Shown: positions 1-8,892 of the stretch, piece by piece
Layout of the letters: every line of letters begins with the position of its first letter
Position numbering within the stretch: position 1 is the stretch's first letter
Assembly (NCBI GenBank): GCA_905212635.1
Contig: CAJMFH010000002.1
Location: 1 to 64,000 of the forward strand
Direction: 5' to 3'
Length of the DNA: 64,000 bases
Source: an uncultured Lachnoclostridium sp.
GTDB lineage: Bacteria > Bacillota > Clostridia > Lachnospirales > Lachnospiraceae
The notes under the pieces: model-generated
Databases searched by the model: none
Told to the model about the DNA's origin: nothing
Seen by the model: the letters and a program-made list of their open reading frames with translations, nothing else
Position numbers and translations under genes: made by a program

Positions 1-872
1 GCGATAGGCATTGGTGTACGAACGCCGGCAACAACGTCTTCACCCTGTGCATTCTTAAGGAATTCTCCCATCAATTTCTTTTCTCCTGTAGCAGGGTCAC
101 GAGTAAATGCAACACCTGTACCACAGTCATCACCCATGTTACCAAATGCCATAGACTGTACGTTTACAGCAGTTCCCCAAGAATAAGGGATGTCGTTGTC
201 ACGACGGTATACGTTTGCACGTGGGTTGTCCCATGAACGGAATACGGCTTTGATAGCGCCCATCAACTGCTCTTTTGGATCATCTGGGAAATCTTCGCCG
301 ATTTTTGCTTTGTATTCAGCTTTGAACTGAGAAGCAAGTTCTTTCAAATCATCTGCTGTCAGATCAACGTCCTGCTGAACCCCTCTGTCAGCTTTCATCT
401 TATCGATAAGTTCTTCGAAGTATTTCTTACCAACTTCCATAACAACGTCAGAATACATCTGAATGAAACGACGGTAGCAGTCCCATGCCCAACGAGCATT
501 TCCGGATTTCTCTGCGATTACGTTTACTACTGTCTCATTCAAACCAAGGTTAAGGATTGTATCCATCATACCTGGCATAGATGCACGTGCTCCGGAACGA
601 ACGGATACAAGAAGAGGATTCTCCTGATCACCAAATTTCTTTCCTGTGATCTCTTCCATCTTCACGATGTACTCATTGATCTGTCCCTGGATTTCATCAT
701 TGATCTCTCTGCCGTCCTCATAATACTGAGTACAAGCTTCTGTTGTAATAGTAAATCCCTGAGGTACTGGAAGACCAAGACTTGTCATCTCGGCAAGGTT
801 TGCACCTTTACCACCAAGGAGTTCGCGCATGTTAGCGTTTCCTTCACTGAACAAATAAACCCATTTTGCCAT
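1..872 (-). CDS. ppdK: Pyruvate, phosphate dikinase, N-terminal part (gene runs off the left edge)
   Basis: About 290 codons are present, from the ATG at 872 to the window edge. The N-terminus reads [20 protein letters not shown] and continues with [10 protein letters not shown], a PPDK/PEP-synthase ATP-binding domain signature, followed by [20 protein letters not shown], typical of PPDK rather than PEP synthase. PPDK interconverts pyruvate, ATP and phosphate with PEP, AMP and pyrophosphate, and in anaerobes often runs in the glycolytic direction. The start is fixed by AGGAGG about 8 bases upstream. The phosphohistidine and PEP-binding domains lie outside the window. The gene has its own upstream region with an extended -10 promoter and stands close to the gap-pgk-tpiA group. 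Confidence 0.95.
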   Translation of the reverse strand, partial: MAKWVYLFSEGNANMRELLGGKGANLAEMTSLGLPVPQGFTITTEACTQYYEDGREINDEIQGQINEYIVKMEEITGKKFGDQENPLLVSVRSGARASMPGMMDTILNLGLNETVVNVIAEKSGNARWAWDCYRRFIQMYSDVVMEVGKKYFEELIDKMKADRGVQQDVDLTADDLKELASQFKAEYKAKIGEDFPDDPKEQLMGAIKAVFRSWDNPRANVYRRDNDIPYSWGTAVNVQSMAFGNMGDDCGTGVAFTRDPATGEKKLMGEFLKNAQGEDVVAGVRTPMPI

Positions 873-941
873 GTTTATTAATTCCTCCTAAATATAGTAT
901 TAGTTTGACTTTCAAAAACTCTTTGAAATGTCGCTGTGAAT

Positions 942-975
942 ATTATAACACACTTTACCCTGAAAGATAAAGTGT
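942..975 (-). promoter_or_regulatory. Probable extended -10 promoter of ppdK with an overlapping inverted repeat
   Basis: On the minus strand a TATAAT (942-947) preceded by TG gives an extended -10. The -35 position is poor (TTATCT, 17 bases away). Arms ACACTTTA and TAAAGTGT (950-957, 968-975) form an 8-bp inverted repeat inside the spacer and -35 region, where a regulator could bind. The promoter assignment is inferred from the motif only. Confidence 0.45.
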
Positions 976-1056
976 TTTTTTGCAATTTTCTCTTTTTTTT
1001 CGGGCAATTCTATGAATATTAACAAAGAATGCATGCGGGGCGTTCAGAATCGATAT

Positions 1057-1097
1057 CAAAAAAGAAGAAACCAGAACTAAATTTCCTGATTTCTTCT
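1057..1097 (-). terminator. Rho-independent terminator after the secreted lectin-like gene
   Basis: On the minus strand GAAGAAATCAG and CTGGTTTCTTC form an 11-bp stem with one G-T wobble, followed by a run of T residues. It starts 11 bases after the TAA at 1108, so it ends the transcript of the 1011-residue secreted protein ahead of ppdK. Confidence 0.85.
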
Positions 1098-1107
1098 CTT
1101 TTTCCAT

Positions 1108-4100
1108 TTAATAAATCGTTACATAAACATATAACAGATAAATTTTCTTATTCTGGTTGATCTTAACCTGAACCAACGTACTTCCGCGTTTTTTGCCGGT
1201 ATATTTTCCTTTTTTATTAATCGTAAGGATTTTTTTATTGATCGGTTTATACTGTACTTTTGATTTTTTCTCCAGATCGTATACATCAATCCGGCTGCTC
1301 TTCTTCAAAAGACGTTTTTTGGCAACCAATACGGTAGGGGTTTTGATCACTTTGGATTTGAACTTTGTCAATTCCTTTGCATTTTTAAATTTCTTCTTTA
1401 CACGAACATCAATTACCAGACGATTGGTATATTTTCCTTTCATTGCCGTAAAGGTTACAATCGCACGTCCCGGCTTTTTCGCAGAAATTACACCTTTTTT
1501 ATCAATCGTTGCAATCTTTTTGTTCGTCGATGTGCAGACAATCTTTGCTCCGCTGCATTTGATCAGTTTCAATTTGGCTTTTGATTTCTTCTGCATAAAC
1601 TTGATTACCTTAAATCCAGGAATCTTATATGCTTTGGCTTTTTTCAAAAGCTGTTCATACGTATATTTGCCACCTTTTTGCAGAATCAACTGATTGACTG
1701 CCTGTTTTTCCGTATCTGTCAGTTTTTTCCAAGCCTCTTCTCCAGAAGTGATCTTATCTCTTGTCAGATCGGTCACTTTTGTAATGATGTCACCTTTTTC
1801 ATCCGTAAAATGATCTTTGACAAAATCACTTGCCGTTTTCTCCACCTCTTTGGTGAATGAAGGAGCCGCAGAAGCCTGTGGTGTTGTCACATTTCCCGGT
1901 GTCGTTCCCGCTGCCGGACTTGCCGACGGAGCGGCACTCGGAGTTACGGCCGGCTGCTCTGCTTTGATATCATCAGAACCACCAATCACTTCGCCCGGTG
2001 TTATATCTTTAATAATAGAGCCATCTTTGGATTTTGCAACGACTTTGTATGTTCCATCTGCCGGAAGGTCGCCAAATGTCACATTGGTTTCTCCGCCATC
2101 GGTCCAGACTTTTCCACTATCCGATGGAACCCATTTTCCTTCACTGTTTTTCACAACCGAAATGTCGTTCCATTTTCCGTCTTCCCATTTACGAATAGCA
2201 TAAACAGAGTCTGGAAGTGCCGGATCTACTACAATATCAATCGTATCATCCTTCTTGTCTTCCGTATTTTTATCATCGTATTTTGTCGTGACATCTTCTA
2301 TTGTTGGCCCAACAACACCGCCGGTTCCCTGATCTGTGCCATCTTTCTTTTTCTTAACAATGACATACGTCTGATCTTTGTCAAGTTCTGTAAATTTGAT
2401 TTCTCCACCGGCAGGCTGTTCATAAAAACCGTCTGTATCCGGAGTAAGCACATTTCCATCTTTGTCTGTTACGGTCATTTCCGTATCCGGATCTACATTG
2501 GTTCCATCCGGTTTCTGCAAGGTATAAACATAATCTTCTATTGTTGGATTTACAATAATTGTCAGTTTATCATTCGCCGCCGGGCTTCCGGAAGCTGCCG
2601 GTGTTGGCTGTGGGATAGTGATATCCGCATCGGTACGTTTGGCATCAAATGGATCGGAATCAAGACTTCCCGTGTACTGTCCATTCCCTGTCACGCGCAC
2701 AACAAATGTCTTATCCACATCTTCGGATCTCAATGTATAGTTCGAATCTGTTGCCCCTGGAATCTCGGTAAGATTTCCGTCCGCATCTTTCGTAAACCAC
2801 TGGTATGTCAAACTATTGTGAGATCCCGGTGGATTTACACCTGTAATATCCGCATTCAATACCGTTCCTTCTTTTACAACAGCATTTCCCGCAGTATCCT
2901 TGGTTGTATTTTCAATCTTAACCACGTCACGGATCGGCGTCAGTGGCACCGGTGTCGCACTCGGAGACACTTCCGTATAGGTTCCATCGGTGATTACCTC
3001 TGGTGACGTCTCTTCATCAGAAACAATAATCTGTCCCAGCGTGTTCTCAATTTTTTCGTTATCCCCCGGATAACCACCAAATTCGATATAGTAACCGTAA
3101 ATTTCATAAGAAATATCCGGGTTATCATTCCATCGTCCATATTCATATTTACCATAAAATCCATAGGCTTCATCTGTAACATCCCCACCGTTTGGCTCGA
3201 TATTTCCAGATGTACTCCAGTTTGAAAACTGACCATCCAATGTCTCAAATCCACCATCGCCAGGGCCATAGCCATAAGCTGTCGTCTGATATCCAAAAAT
3301 GGTTTCGGTTTCAGGTCCGGATACCCATCTCCAGGCATACTCCTCTTTTGTCGCATCTTTAAATTTTTTCAATGGTTCCCACTTCGTCTCTGCATCCTTA
3401 TAAGAACTTCCGGAAGCAAGAATCGCACGGGTACATCCCATCCATCCGGGTTGAGCAAGATTTCCACCTAATGGAAATGAAGACAAAATAAAGCGATCCT
3501 CTGCACGGGATGTCAACGTCATCAGATATCCCTGCATACCATTAAAATTCAATGTCTTGGAAATTTTATAAGCTTCGTTCCAGGAAATCTTTTCCGGAAC
3601 AAATCCATAATAATGTCCATTAAAATATTTCAATTCAACTTGTGTTTCATTTACCGGAATCGTTGTCGTCGTACCGTTTCCTTCGGTCGTTGCACATACC
3701 GATACCTTCTGTTTTTTATTCGCCGTAGTAAAACGAAGCTGGCGGACAAAGTTTTCGATATCCGATTTTCCTGCTCCTGAGGTAAACTCAAAAGAAATCG
3801 ATTCATAACGATTTGTTGTCGTAAGATCCGTAAAACCGACATTCATGTCCACTCCGGATACAACACCCTGTCCTGTTACACCGGCAATCTGTGTCTCCGC
3901 CGTCATAATGTGTCCACTGTCAACCGTAATTGTAAGATTGTGAAATGACTTTGTCGAATCAGCCAGTTTCACCTCTGCATTTGGATAAGTATAGTATGTA
4001 CCTTCCGGTGCCTTAACCAGACTTCCCAATACAATCTCATCCTCGGCTGCTGCCTGCACTTGTGTACTTTGATACTGCTGTCCGGCAAACAAACTCATCA

Positions 4101-4143
4101 CCATTGCCACAACAAGCAGTAACGCTAATGTTTTTTGTTTCAT
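1108..4143 (-). CDS. Large secreted protein with C-type-lectin-like and Ig-like domains
   Basis: The product has 1011 residues. A Sec signal peptide (MKQKT start, hydrophobic LALLLVVAMVMSLFAG, AxA-type site near residues 31-33) is followed by a domain resembling bacterial adhesin folds (about 40-165). Next is a C-type-lectin-like domain (about 172-357: YFNGHYYGFV, WNEAYKI, GWMGCTRA, WRWVSGPE, NWSTSGNIEPNGG, YYIEFGGYPG). An Ig-like segment (405-497), two related shorter repeats, a Pro/Ala/Ser/Thr linker and a Lys-rich tail with a Big_2-like module (ATIDKKGVISAKKPGRAIV) complete it. No LPXTG or transmembrane anchor is visible at the C-terminus, so it is released or held by the basic tail. The start follows GGAGG by 9 bases. 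The ligand is unknown; adhesion or glycan binding is inference. Confidence 0.8.
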   Translation of the reverse strand: MKQKTLALLLVVAMVMSLFAGQQYQSTQVQAAAEDEIVLGSLVKAPEGTYYTYPNAEVKLADSTKSFHNLTITVDSGHIMTAETQIAGVTGQGVVSGVDMNVGFTDLTTTNRYESISFEFTSGAGKSDIENFVRQLRFTTANKKQKVSVCATTEGNGTTTTIPVNETQVELKYFNGHYYGFVPEKISWNEAYKISKTLNFNGMQGYLMTLTSRAEDRFILSSFPLGGNLAQPGWMGCTRAILASGSSYKDAETKWEPLKKFKDATKEEYAWRWVSGPETETIFGYQTTAYGYGPGDGGFETLDGQFSNWSTSGNIEPNGGDVTDEAYGFYGKYEYGRWNDNPDISYEIYGYYIEFGGYPGDNEKIENTLGQIIVSDEETSPEVITDGTYTEVSPSATPVPLTPIRDVVKIENTTKDTAGNAVVKEGTVLNADITGVNPPGSHNSLTYQWFTKDADGNLTEIPGATDSNYTLRSEDVDKTFVVRVTGNGQYTGSLDSDPFDAKRTDADITIPQPTPAASGSPAANDKLTIIVNPTIEDYVYTLQKPDGTNVDPDTEMTVTDKDGNVLTPDTDGFYEQPAGGEIKFTELDKDQTYVIVKKKKDGTDQGTGGVVGPTIEDVTTKYDDKNTEDKKDDTIDIVVDPALPDSVYAIRKWEDGKWNDISVVKNSEGKWVPSDSGKVWTDGGETNVTFGDLPADGTYKVVAKSKDGSIIKDITPGEVIGGSDDIKAEQPAVTPSAAPSASPAAGTTPGNVTTPQASAAPSFTKEVEKTASDFVKDHFTDEKGDIITKVTDLTRDKITSGEEAWKKLTDTEKQAVNQLILQKGGKYTYEQLLKKAKAYKIPGFKVIKFMQKKSKAKLKLIKCSGAKIVCTSTNKKIATIDKKGVISAKKPGRAIVTFTAMKGKYTNRLVIDVRVKKKFKNAKELTKFKSKVIKTPTVLVAKKRLLKKSSRIDVYDLEKKSKVQYKPINKKILTINKKGKYTGKKRGSTLVQVKINQNKKIYLLYVYVTIY

Positions 4144-4197
4144 ACTCTTTTTCCTCCATTATATTCCTATTATCTAATTTTCAAAGTTTATATCGGA

Positions 4198-4806
4198 CTA
4201 TCTTCTTTGATTCTTAATAAAAATTTTACTTTTTTCCATTTCCGTCAATTCCCGGTATTCCCCCGGGCACAGTGTAGCATCCAGAGACAGATTTCCAATG
4301 GCAGTCCGTTTCAGATAAACCACATAACAGCCTACTGCCTTCAGCATCCTGCGGACCTGATGTTTCTTTCCTTCGGTAATAACAATTGTTCCCGAAAAAA
4401 CCGCCTGCTCTTTTCGGTTTCCGATGCGGATCCCGCTTGCCAGATCCAGAATATCTCCCAATGTCTTCGTCTCACAAAGTCTGATCTGTGCCGGCTTGGC
4501 TGTCATACCCCGCAGTTCCACTCCGGTTTCAATTTGATGAATCTTTTCCTCATCCAGTTCTCCCAAAGCCCAAAAGAAATAGGTTTTTGGAACATGATTT
4601 TCCGGATGCATGATCTCCTGATTCCATTTGCCATCATTGGTAATGAGTAAAAGCCCTTCGGTATCTTTGTCCAATCTTCCCACCGGATGAAGACCTTCCA
4701 CTTTTTCACCGGAAAAATATTCCATCACCGTTTGGTGCATTTCATCTGTTACCGCCGTAATACAACCACGGGGTTTATGAAACATATAATACTTCAATTC
4801 TTTCAT
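4198..4806 (-). CDS. rRNA pseudouridine synthase, RsuA/RluB/RluE family, without S4 domain
   Basis: The product has 202 residues. The catalytic motif GRLDKDTEGLLLITNDG (residues 43-59) carries the Asp of the RsuA-type family, and KKHQVRRML near residue 150 is the family's second conserved block. The protein begins directly with the catalytic domain (YYMFHKPRGCIT), so the N-terminal S4 RNA-binding domain of RsuA and RluB is missing, as in RluE. It isomerises one uridine of ribosomal RNA to pseudouridine; which one cannot be told from the sequence. The start follows GGAGG by 4 to 5 bases. It sits between tpiA, whose terminator lies just upstream, and the secreted lectin-like gene. Confidence 0.85.
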   Translation of the reverse strand: MKELKYYMFHKPRGCITAVTDEMHQTVMEYFSGEKVEGLHPVGRLDKDTEGLLLITNDGKWNQEIMHPENHVPKTYFFWALGELDEEKIHQIETGVELRGMTAKPAQIRLCETKTLGDILDLASGIRIGNRKEQAVFSGTIVITEGKKHQVRRMLKAVGCYVVYLKRTAIGNLSLDATLCPGEYRELTEMEKSKIFIKNQRR

Positions 4807-4821
4807 GGAACCTCCAACAAA

Positions 4822-4867
4822 TAAAACGGCAGCACGGAATGAACGATTTCATTCCGATGCCGCCGCC
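4822..4867 (-). terminator. Rho-independent terminator after tpiA
   Basis: On the minus strand CGGAATGA and TCATTCCG form a perfect 8-bp inner stem, extended by GGCGGCAT pairing with GTGCTGCC, then GTTTTATTT. It lies between the tpiA stop (4887) and the pseudouridine synthase start (4806) and closes the pgk-tpiA transcript. Confidence 0.85.
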
Positions 4868-4886
4868 TTCGCAAACAAATTTTACA

Positions 4887-5636
4887 TTATTTGTAATTTA
4901 CGATCTTTCCAAAATCCGGTTTCAAAGAAGCACCACCTACGAGTCCTCCATCGATGTCCGGTTTTGCAAACAATTCTGCTGCATTTCCGGCATTCACAGA
5001 ACCGCCATACTGAATGCGAATCTCTGCTGCTGTCGCATCATCATAAACTTCTGCGATGCAGTCACGGATTGCCTTGCAGACTTCTTCTGCCTGATCGGAT
5101 GTCGCCGTCTCACCGGTTCCGATTGCCCAGATCGGCTCATAAGCGATAACCGCTGTTTTTGCCTGATCTGCTGTCACATTCTGGAATGCAATCTTAATCT
5201 GCATACGGATCCAGTCAATGTAAATCCCCTGTTTTCTCTGTGTAAGACTTTCGCCACAGCAAATAATTGGTGTGATACCATGTTCAAATGCTTTGAGCAC
5301 TTTCTTATTTACTGTCTCGTCTGTCTCAGCAAAATATTCGCGTCTCTCAGAATGTCCAAGAACCACATATTTTACTCCGGCATCGGTCAGCATATTTGGT
5401 GCGATCTCACCGGTATATGCTCCGCTTTCTTCAAAGTACATATTTTCAGCGCCAATCTGGATATTGCTTCCTTTGGCTGCTTCCATACATGGAATAATGT
5501 CAATGGCCGGTACGCAGAATACTACATCTACTTCGTCATTTGCTACGAGTGGTTTTAATTCATTTACCAAAGCAACGGCTTCGGAAGGCGTTTTATTCAT
5601 CTTCCAGTTGCCGGCGATAATTTTCTTTCTTGCCAT
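4887..5636 (-). CDS. tpiA: Triosephosphate isomerase
   Basis: The product has 249 residues, the normal length. It interconverts glyceraldehyde 3-phosphate and dihydroxyacetone phosphate in cytosolic glycolysis. Visible landmarks are the N-terminal GNWKMNK with the substrate-binding Asn and Lys, the catalytic His in VLGHSERR, the catalytic Glu in [11 protein letters not shown] followed by the flexible loop, and the phosphate-binding IQYGGSV and VGGASL near the C-terminus. It lies 38 bases after pgk and probably shares its transcript, ending at the hairpin at 4822-4867. Confidence 0.97.
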   Translation of the reverse strand: MARKKIIAGNWKMNKTPSEAVALVNELKPLVANDEVDVVFCVPAIDIIPCMEAAKGSNIQIGAENMYFEESGAYTGEIAPNMLTDAGVKYVVLGHSERREYFAETDETVNKKVLKAFEHGITPIICCGESLTQRKQGIYIDWIRMQIKIAFQNVTADQAKTAVIAYEPIWAIGTGETATSDQAEEVCKAIRDCIAEVYDDATAAEIRIQYGGSVNAGNAAELFAKPDIDGGLVGGASLKPDFGKIVNYK

Positions 5637-5674
5637 GTTCCCGCTTCCTTTCTCACTAAAATACCTGCTATTAT

Positions 5675-6880
5675 TTATTTGTCGTCTGCTGCTGCAACAC
5701 CAGGAAGTTCTTTTCCTTCCAGGAATTCAAGAGAAGCTCCGCCACCTGTTGAGATGTGAGACATCTTATCGCCATATCCAAGCTGGTTTACAGCTGCTGC
5801 ACTGTCACCACCGCCGATGATCGTGATCGCATCTGTCTCAGCAAGCGCTGCGGCAACGGCTTTTGTACCTGCTGCCAGTGTAGGATTTTCGAATACACCC
5901 ATCGGTCCATTCCATACAACGGTCTTTGCTGTCTTTACAGCATCCGAGTACAATTCAACCGTCTTCGGTCCGATATCGCATCCCTCTTTGGAAGCATCCA
6001 TCTGATCTGCTGCACATACGGTTGTATCTACAGGAGCATCGATTGGGTTAGGGAAGTCTTCGATCATTACAGTATCTACAGGAAGAAGCAGTTTTTTACC
6101 AAGTTTTTCTGCTTTTTCCATCATTTCTTTACAATAATCGATCTTGCTGTCATCAACAAGTGATTTACCGATTTCATATCCTTTTGCTTTCAAGAATGTA
6201 TAAGCCATTCCACCACCGATGATCAATGTATCACATTTCTCAAGAAGGTTGGAGATAACGTTCAGTTTGTCTGCTACTTTTGCTCCACCAAGGATAGCTA
6301 CAAATGGTCTCTCCGGGCTGTTTACTGCATTTCCAAGGAAATCGATCTCTTTCTGCATCAAGTAACCAACTACAGCAGTGTCAACATATTCTGTAACACC
6401 AACGTTGGAGCAGTGTGCACGGTGTGCTGTACCAAATGCATCATTTACAAATACGTCAGCAAGAGAAGCAAGTTCTTTGGAGAAAGCCTCTCCATTCTTT
6501 GTCTCTTCTGCACGATAACGTGTATTCTCAAGAAGAACAACATCTCCATCATTCATAGCGGCTACGGCTGCTTTTGCATTGTCACCTACTACGTTAGCAT
6601 CTGCTGCAAATTTTACTTCCTGTCCGAGAAGTTCGGAAAGACGAACTGCAACCGGTGCAAGAGAAAGTTCTGGTTTTGGCTCTCCTTTTGGCTTACCAAG
6701 GTGAGAACAAAGAATGACTTTTCCACCATCTTTGATCAATTTCTGGATGGTAGGAAGAGCTGCCACAAGACGGTTTTCATCGGTAATCTTGCCATCTTTC
6801 AAAGGTACATTGAAGTCGCAGCGTACCAAAACTTTTTTGCCCTTTACATTGATATCATCTACTGATTTTTTGTTTAACAT
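5675..6880 (-). CDS. pgk: Phosphoglycerate kinase
   Basis: The product has 401 residues, typical for bacteria. It transfers phosphate from 1,3-bisphosphoglycerate to ADP in glycolysis. The N-terminal domain carries [11 protein letters not shown] and SHLGKPKG, contacts for the triose substrate. The C-terminal nucleotide domain has [22 protein letters not shown] and the terminal helix motif GGGDSAAAV, then [13 protein letters not shown]. It follows gap but is separated from it by a strong hairpin terminator (6937-6975), and no good promoter is seen in the 56 bases between that hairpin and the ATG. Expression therefore depends on read-through or RNA processing. Confidence 0.97.
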   Translation of the reverse strand: MLNKKSVDDINVKGKKVLVRCDFNVPLKDGKITDENRLVAALPTIQKLIKDGGKVILCSHLGKPKGEPKPELSLAPVAVRLSELLGQEVKFAADANVVGDNAKAAVAAMNDGDVVLLENTRYRAEETKNGEAFSKELASLADVFVNDAFGTAHRAHCSNVGVTEYVDTAVVGYLMQKEIDFLGNAVNSPERPFVAILGGAKVADKLNVISNLLEKCDTLIIGGGMAYTFLKAKGYEIGKSLVDDSKIDYCKEMMEKAEKLGKKLLLPVDTVMIEDFPNPIDAPVDTTVCAADQMDASKEGCDIGPKTVELYSDAVKTAKTVVWNGPMGVFENPTLAAGTKAVAAALAETDAITIIGGGDSAAAVNQLGYGDKMSHISTGGGASLEFLEGKELPGVAAADDK

Positions 6881-6936
6881 AATTTACCTCATTTCCGCGT
6901 AACACGCATAACATTTTGAGCGGTTTCCCGCCTCAT

Positions 6937-6975
6937 TTAAAAAATGGGTCCGGTCCATACAGACCGGACCCATTT
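6937..6975 (-). terminator. Strong hairpin terminator between gap and pgk
   Basis: AAATGGGTCCGGTC and GACCGGACCCATTT form a perfect 14-bp GC-rich stem with a 6-base loop; on the minus strand it is followed by TTTTTT. It lies between the gap stop and the pgk start, in the middle of an apparent glycolytic operon. Confidence 0.9.
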
Positions 6976-7008
6976 GGGTTTCAAATATGAATTGTGTTTG
7001 TCTTAAAC

Positions 7009-8022
7009 TTAAGCCAACTCGCTGAAGTATTTGATTGTTCTTACCATCTGGCTTGTGTAAGAGTTTTCGTTGTCATACCAAGATACAACCTGTACCTGTG
7101 TATTTCCATCATCCATAGGAGATACCATTGTCTGAGTTGCATCGAAGATAGAACCAGCGGTAGCACCGATGATATCGGAAGATACGATCTCGTCTTCATT
7201 GTAAGCATAAGACTCTGTCTCAGCTGCTTTCATAGCTGCATTGATCTCATCAACAGTTACTTTTCCTTCAACAACTGCTACAAGGATTGTAGTAGAACCT
7301 GTAGGACATGGTACACGCTGAGCGGATCCGATCAATTTACCATTCAACTCAGGAATTACAAGACCGATAGCCTTAGCAGCACCTGTGCTGTTTGGAACGA
7401 TGTTTACTGCAGCTGCACGGGATCTTCTAAGATCGCCTTTTCTCTGAGGACCATCCAATGTCATCTGATCTCCTGTATATGAGTGAATTGTGCTCATGAT
7501 ACCGGATTTGATTGGACGAAGGTCATTCAATGCTTTAGCCATAGGAGCCAAGCAGTTTGTTGTACAAGAAGCAGCAGAAATTACTGTATCTTCTGGTTTC
7601 AATGTGTCATGGTTTACGTTGTATACGATAGTAGGAAGGTCGTTTCCTGCTGGTGCGGAGATAACTACTTTACGAGCACCTGCTTTGATATGAGCAGAAG
7701 CTTTTTCTTTGGATGTATAGAATCCTGTACACTCAAGAACTACGTCTACTTTAAGTTCTCCCCAAGGACAGTTTGTTGCATCTGCCTCTTTGTAGATTTT
7801 GATTTCCTGTCCATCAACGATGATAGAATCCTCTGTAGCAGAAACTTTATCAGCCAGAGCATATTTACCCTGAGATGAGTCATATTTCAATAAGTGAGCA
7901 AGCATTTTAGGGCTTGTCAAGTCATTGATTGCTACTACTTCATATCCTTCTGCTCCAAACATCTGTCTGAAAGCAAGACGTCCGATACGTCCAAATCCAT
8001 TAATCGCTACTTTTACTGCCAT
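7009..8022 (-). CDS. gap: Glyceraldehyde-3-phosphate dehydrogenase
   Basis: The product has 337 residues. It oxidises glyceraldehyde 3-phosphate to 1,3-bisphosphoglycerate with NAD. The Rossmann motif [12 protein letters not shown] is at the N-terminus, the catalytic cysteine is in [15 protein letters not shown], and later landmarks include [31 protein letters not shown] and [14 protein letters not shown]. The start follows AGGAGG by 9 bases. A strong promoter with a palindrome between its -35 and -10 boxes lies about 70 bases upstream. The gene is terminated independently of pgk. Confidence 0.97.
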   Translation of the reverse strand: MAVKVAINGFGRIGRLAFRQMFGAEGYEVVAINDLTSPKMLAHLLKYDSSQGKYALADKVSATEDSIIVDGQEIKIYKEADATNCPWGELKVDVVLECTGFYTSKEKASAHIKAGARKVVISAPAGNDLPTIVYNVNHDTLKPEDTVISAASCTTNCLAPMAKALNDLRPIKSGIMSTIHSYTGDQMTLDGPQRKGDLRRSRAAAVNIVPNSTGAAKAIGLVIPELNGKLIGSAQRVPCPTGSTTILVAVVEGKVTVDEINAAMKAAETESYAYNEDEIVSSDIIGATAGSIFDATQTMVSPMDDGNTQVQVVSWYDNENSYTSQMVRTIKYFSELA

Positions 8023-8088
8023 TTGTCGATTCCTCCTAAAATTTACTTTTAAGTATGTTTGTTAAATTTTTTACAAACTCTTAAGTCT

Positions 8089-8117
8089 ATTCTAACCAAT
8101 TTGGTTAAAAATTTCAA
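8089..8117 (-). promoter_or_regulatory. gap promoter with a 15-bp palindromic operator in the spacer
   Basis: On the minus strand TTGAAA (8112-8117) and TAGAAT (8089-8094) are separated by 17 bases. TAACCAATTTGGTTA (8093-8107), a perfect palindrome around one central base, covers the -10 edge and most of the spacer. A bound regulator here would block RNA polymerase. No local gene encodes a recognisable glycolytic repressor. Confidence 0.75.
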
Positions 8118-8158
8118 GTGGTAATTGCGTTTTTTCTCAATTTTTTCTTTTTTGCCTT

Positions 8159-8202
8159 GTAACTATTGAGGCCCTTCCATACATTTGATCCTGAATAGTT
8201 AC
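8159..8202 (+). repeat. Dispersed palindromic repeat, copy A
   Basis: A 44-base element begins GTAACTATTGAGG and ends CCTGAATAGTTAC, so the ends can pair. It lies just beyond the stop of the SleB-like gene. Its ends and its loop (CCATACA) match the element at 57003-57045 read on the other strand, which indicates a family rather than a chance hairpin. Confidence 0.6.
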
Positions 8203-8204
8203 TT

Positions 8205-8696
8205 TTATTTAAACTGGTGTCCGCTGATACGAAGTTTCGGACTGGAAAGTCTCTGGCTGAAGAAGTGGTATTTTTTCATGCTCATTTTGCGGCCTTTGTA
8301 AGTTACCATGCGCTGTCCTTCCAGTACTTCCTGAGCAGCTTTCATACATTCTCTTCTGGCTCCTGACGAATATTTTCCATTCTCCACATTTTTTGTCTCT
8401 CTTGCAAATTTTCCCTGACGAACCGGACTAAACTGTCCTCTCTGCTTAATTACCTTTAATACGGAATTTGGAAAGCGGGAAGATTTCACACGATTCATAA
8501 CCACACAGCCAACGGCTACTTTTCCAGCATAGCACTGATTTCCGGCTTCACAAAAAATGATTGCTGCCATGTATTTTAAATCATTATCGGTATATGATTT
8601 TTCTGCTGCCTGAGATGTCTGTGCCGGACTAACTGCCGCACATGCGATCACAAGAAGAAAGGTAAGGATTGTCTTTAATACTTTTTTTGAAAACAT
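8205..8696 (-). CDS. Secreted SleB/CwlJ-type cell wall hydrolase
   Basis: The product has 163 residues from the ATG at 8696 (MFSKKVLKTI), preceded by GGAGG 12 bases upstream; an in-frame ATG at 8720 overlaps that site and is less likely. A signal peptide (ILTFLLVIACAAVSPAQTSQAA) precedes a Hydrolase_2 domain: YMAAIIFCEAGNQCYAGKVA, VVMNRVKSSRFPNSVL and GQFSPVRQGKF, with the catalytic Glu in CEAG. Family members cleave peptidoglycan, often the cortex during germination, but some act in vegetative cells. No ypeB-like partner is nearby. A consensus promoter lies at 8790-8817. Confidence 0.85.
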   Translation of the reverse strand: MFSKKVLKTILTFLLVIACAAVSPAQTSQAAEKSYTDNDLKYMAAIIFCEAGNQCYAGKVAVGCVVMNRVKSSRFPNSVLKVIKQRGQFSPVRQGKFARETKNVENGKYSSGARRECMKAAQEVLEGQRMVTYKGRKMSMKKYHFFSQRLSSPKLRISGHQFK

Positions 8697-8789
8697 AATA
8701 AAAATTAACCTCCATGTCAAAATGATGTCTGTATCATTTTAGCAATATTTGTAATAAATTTCGTTACGTTTTGTAACATTTATGTAATA

Positions 8790-8817
8790 ATTATAACATG
8801 AAAAAGAAATATTTCAA
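8790..8817 (-). promoter_or_regulatory. Promoter of the SleB-like hydrolase gene
   Basis: On the minus strand TTGAAA (8812-8817) and TATAAT (8790-8795), with TG one base before the -10, are 16 bases apart. The roughly 90-base leader contains a short hairpin GTTAC/GTAAC. The housekeeping-type boxes argue against purely sporulation-specific transcription. Confidence 0.6.
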
Positions 8818-8828
8818 CCCTTTTTTTC

Positions 8829-8867
8829 AAAAAAAATGAACGTCGCGTCTGCAAACGTCCATTTTTC
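8829..8867 (-). terminator. Terminator of the thrC-hisA transcript
   Basis: On the minus strand AATGGACGT pairs with ACGTTCATT (9 bp, one wobble) and is followed by eight T residues. It begins about 25 bases after the stop of the HisA-like gene. Confidence 0.8.
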
Positions 8868-8892
8868 GGTATATTCAAGATTGTTTCGAAAT

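Noticed and set aside
4144..4197. TATAAT-like sequence just before the secreted lectin-like gene
   Set aside because: Transcription from it would begin inside the ribosome binding site, and the TTGAAA partner is only 15 bases away.
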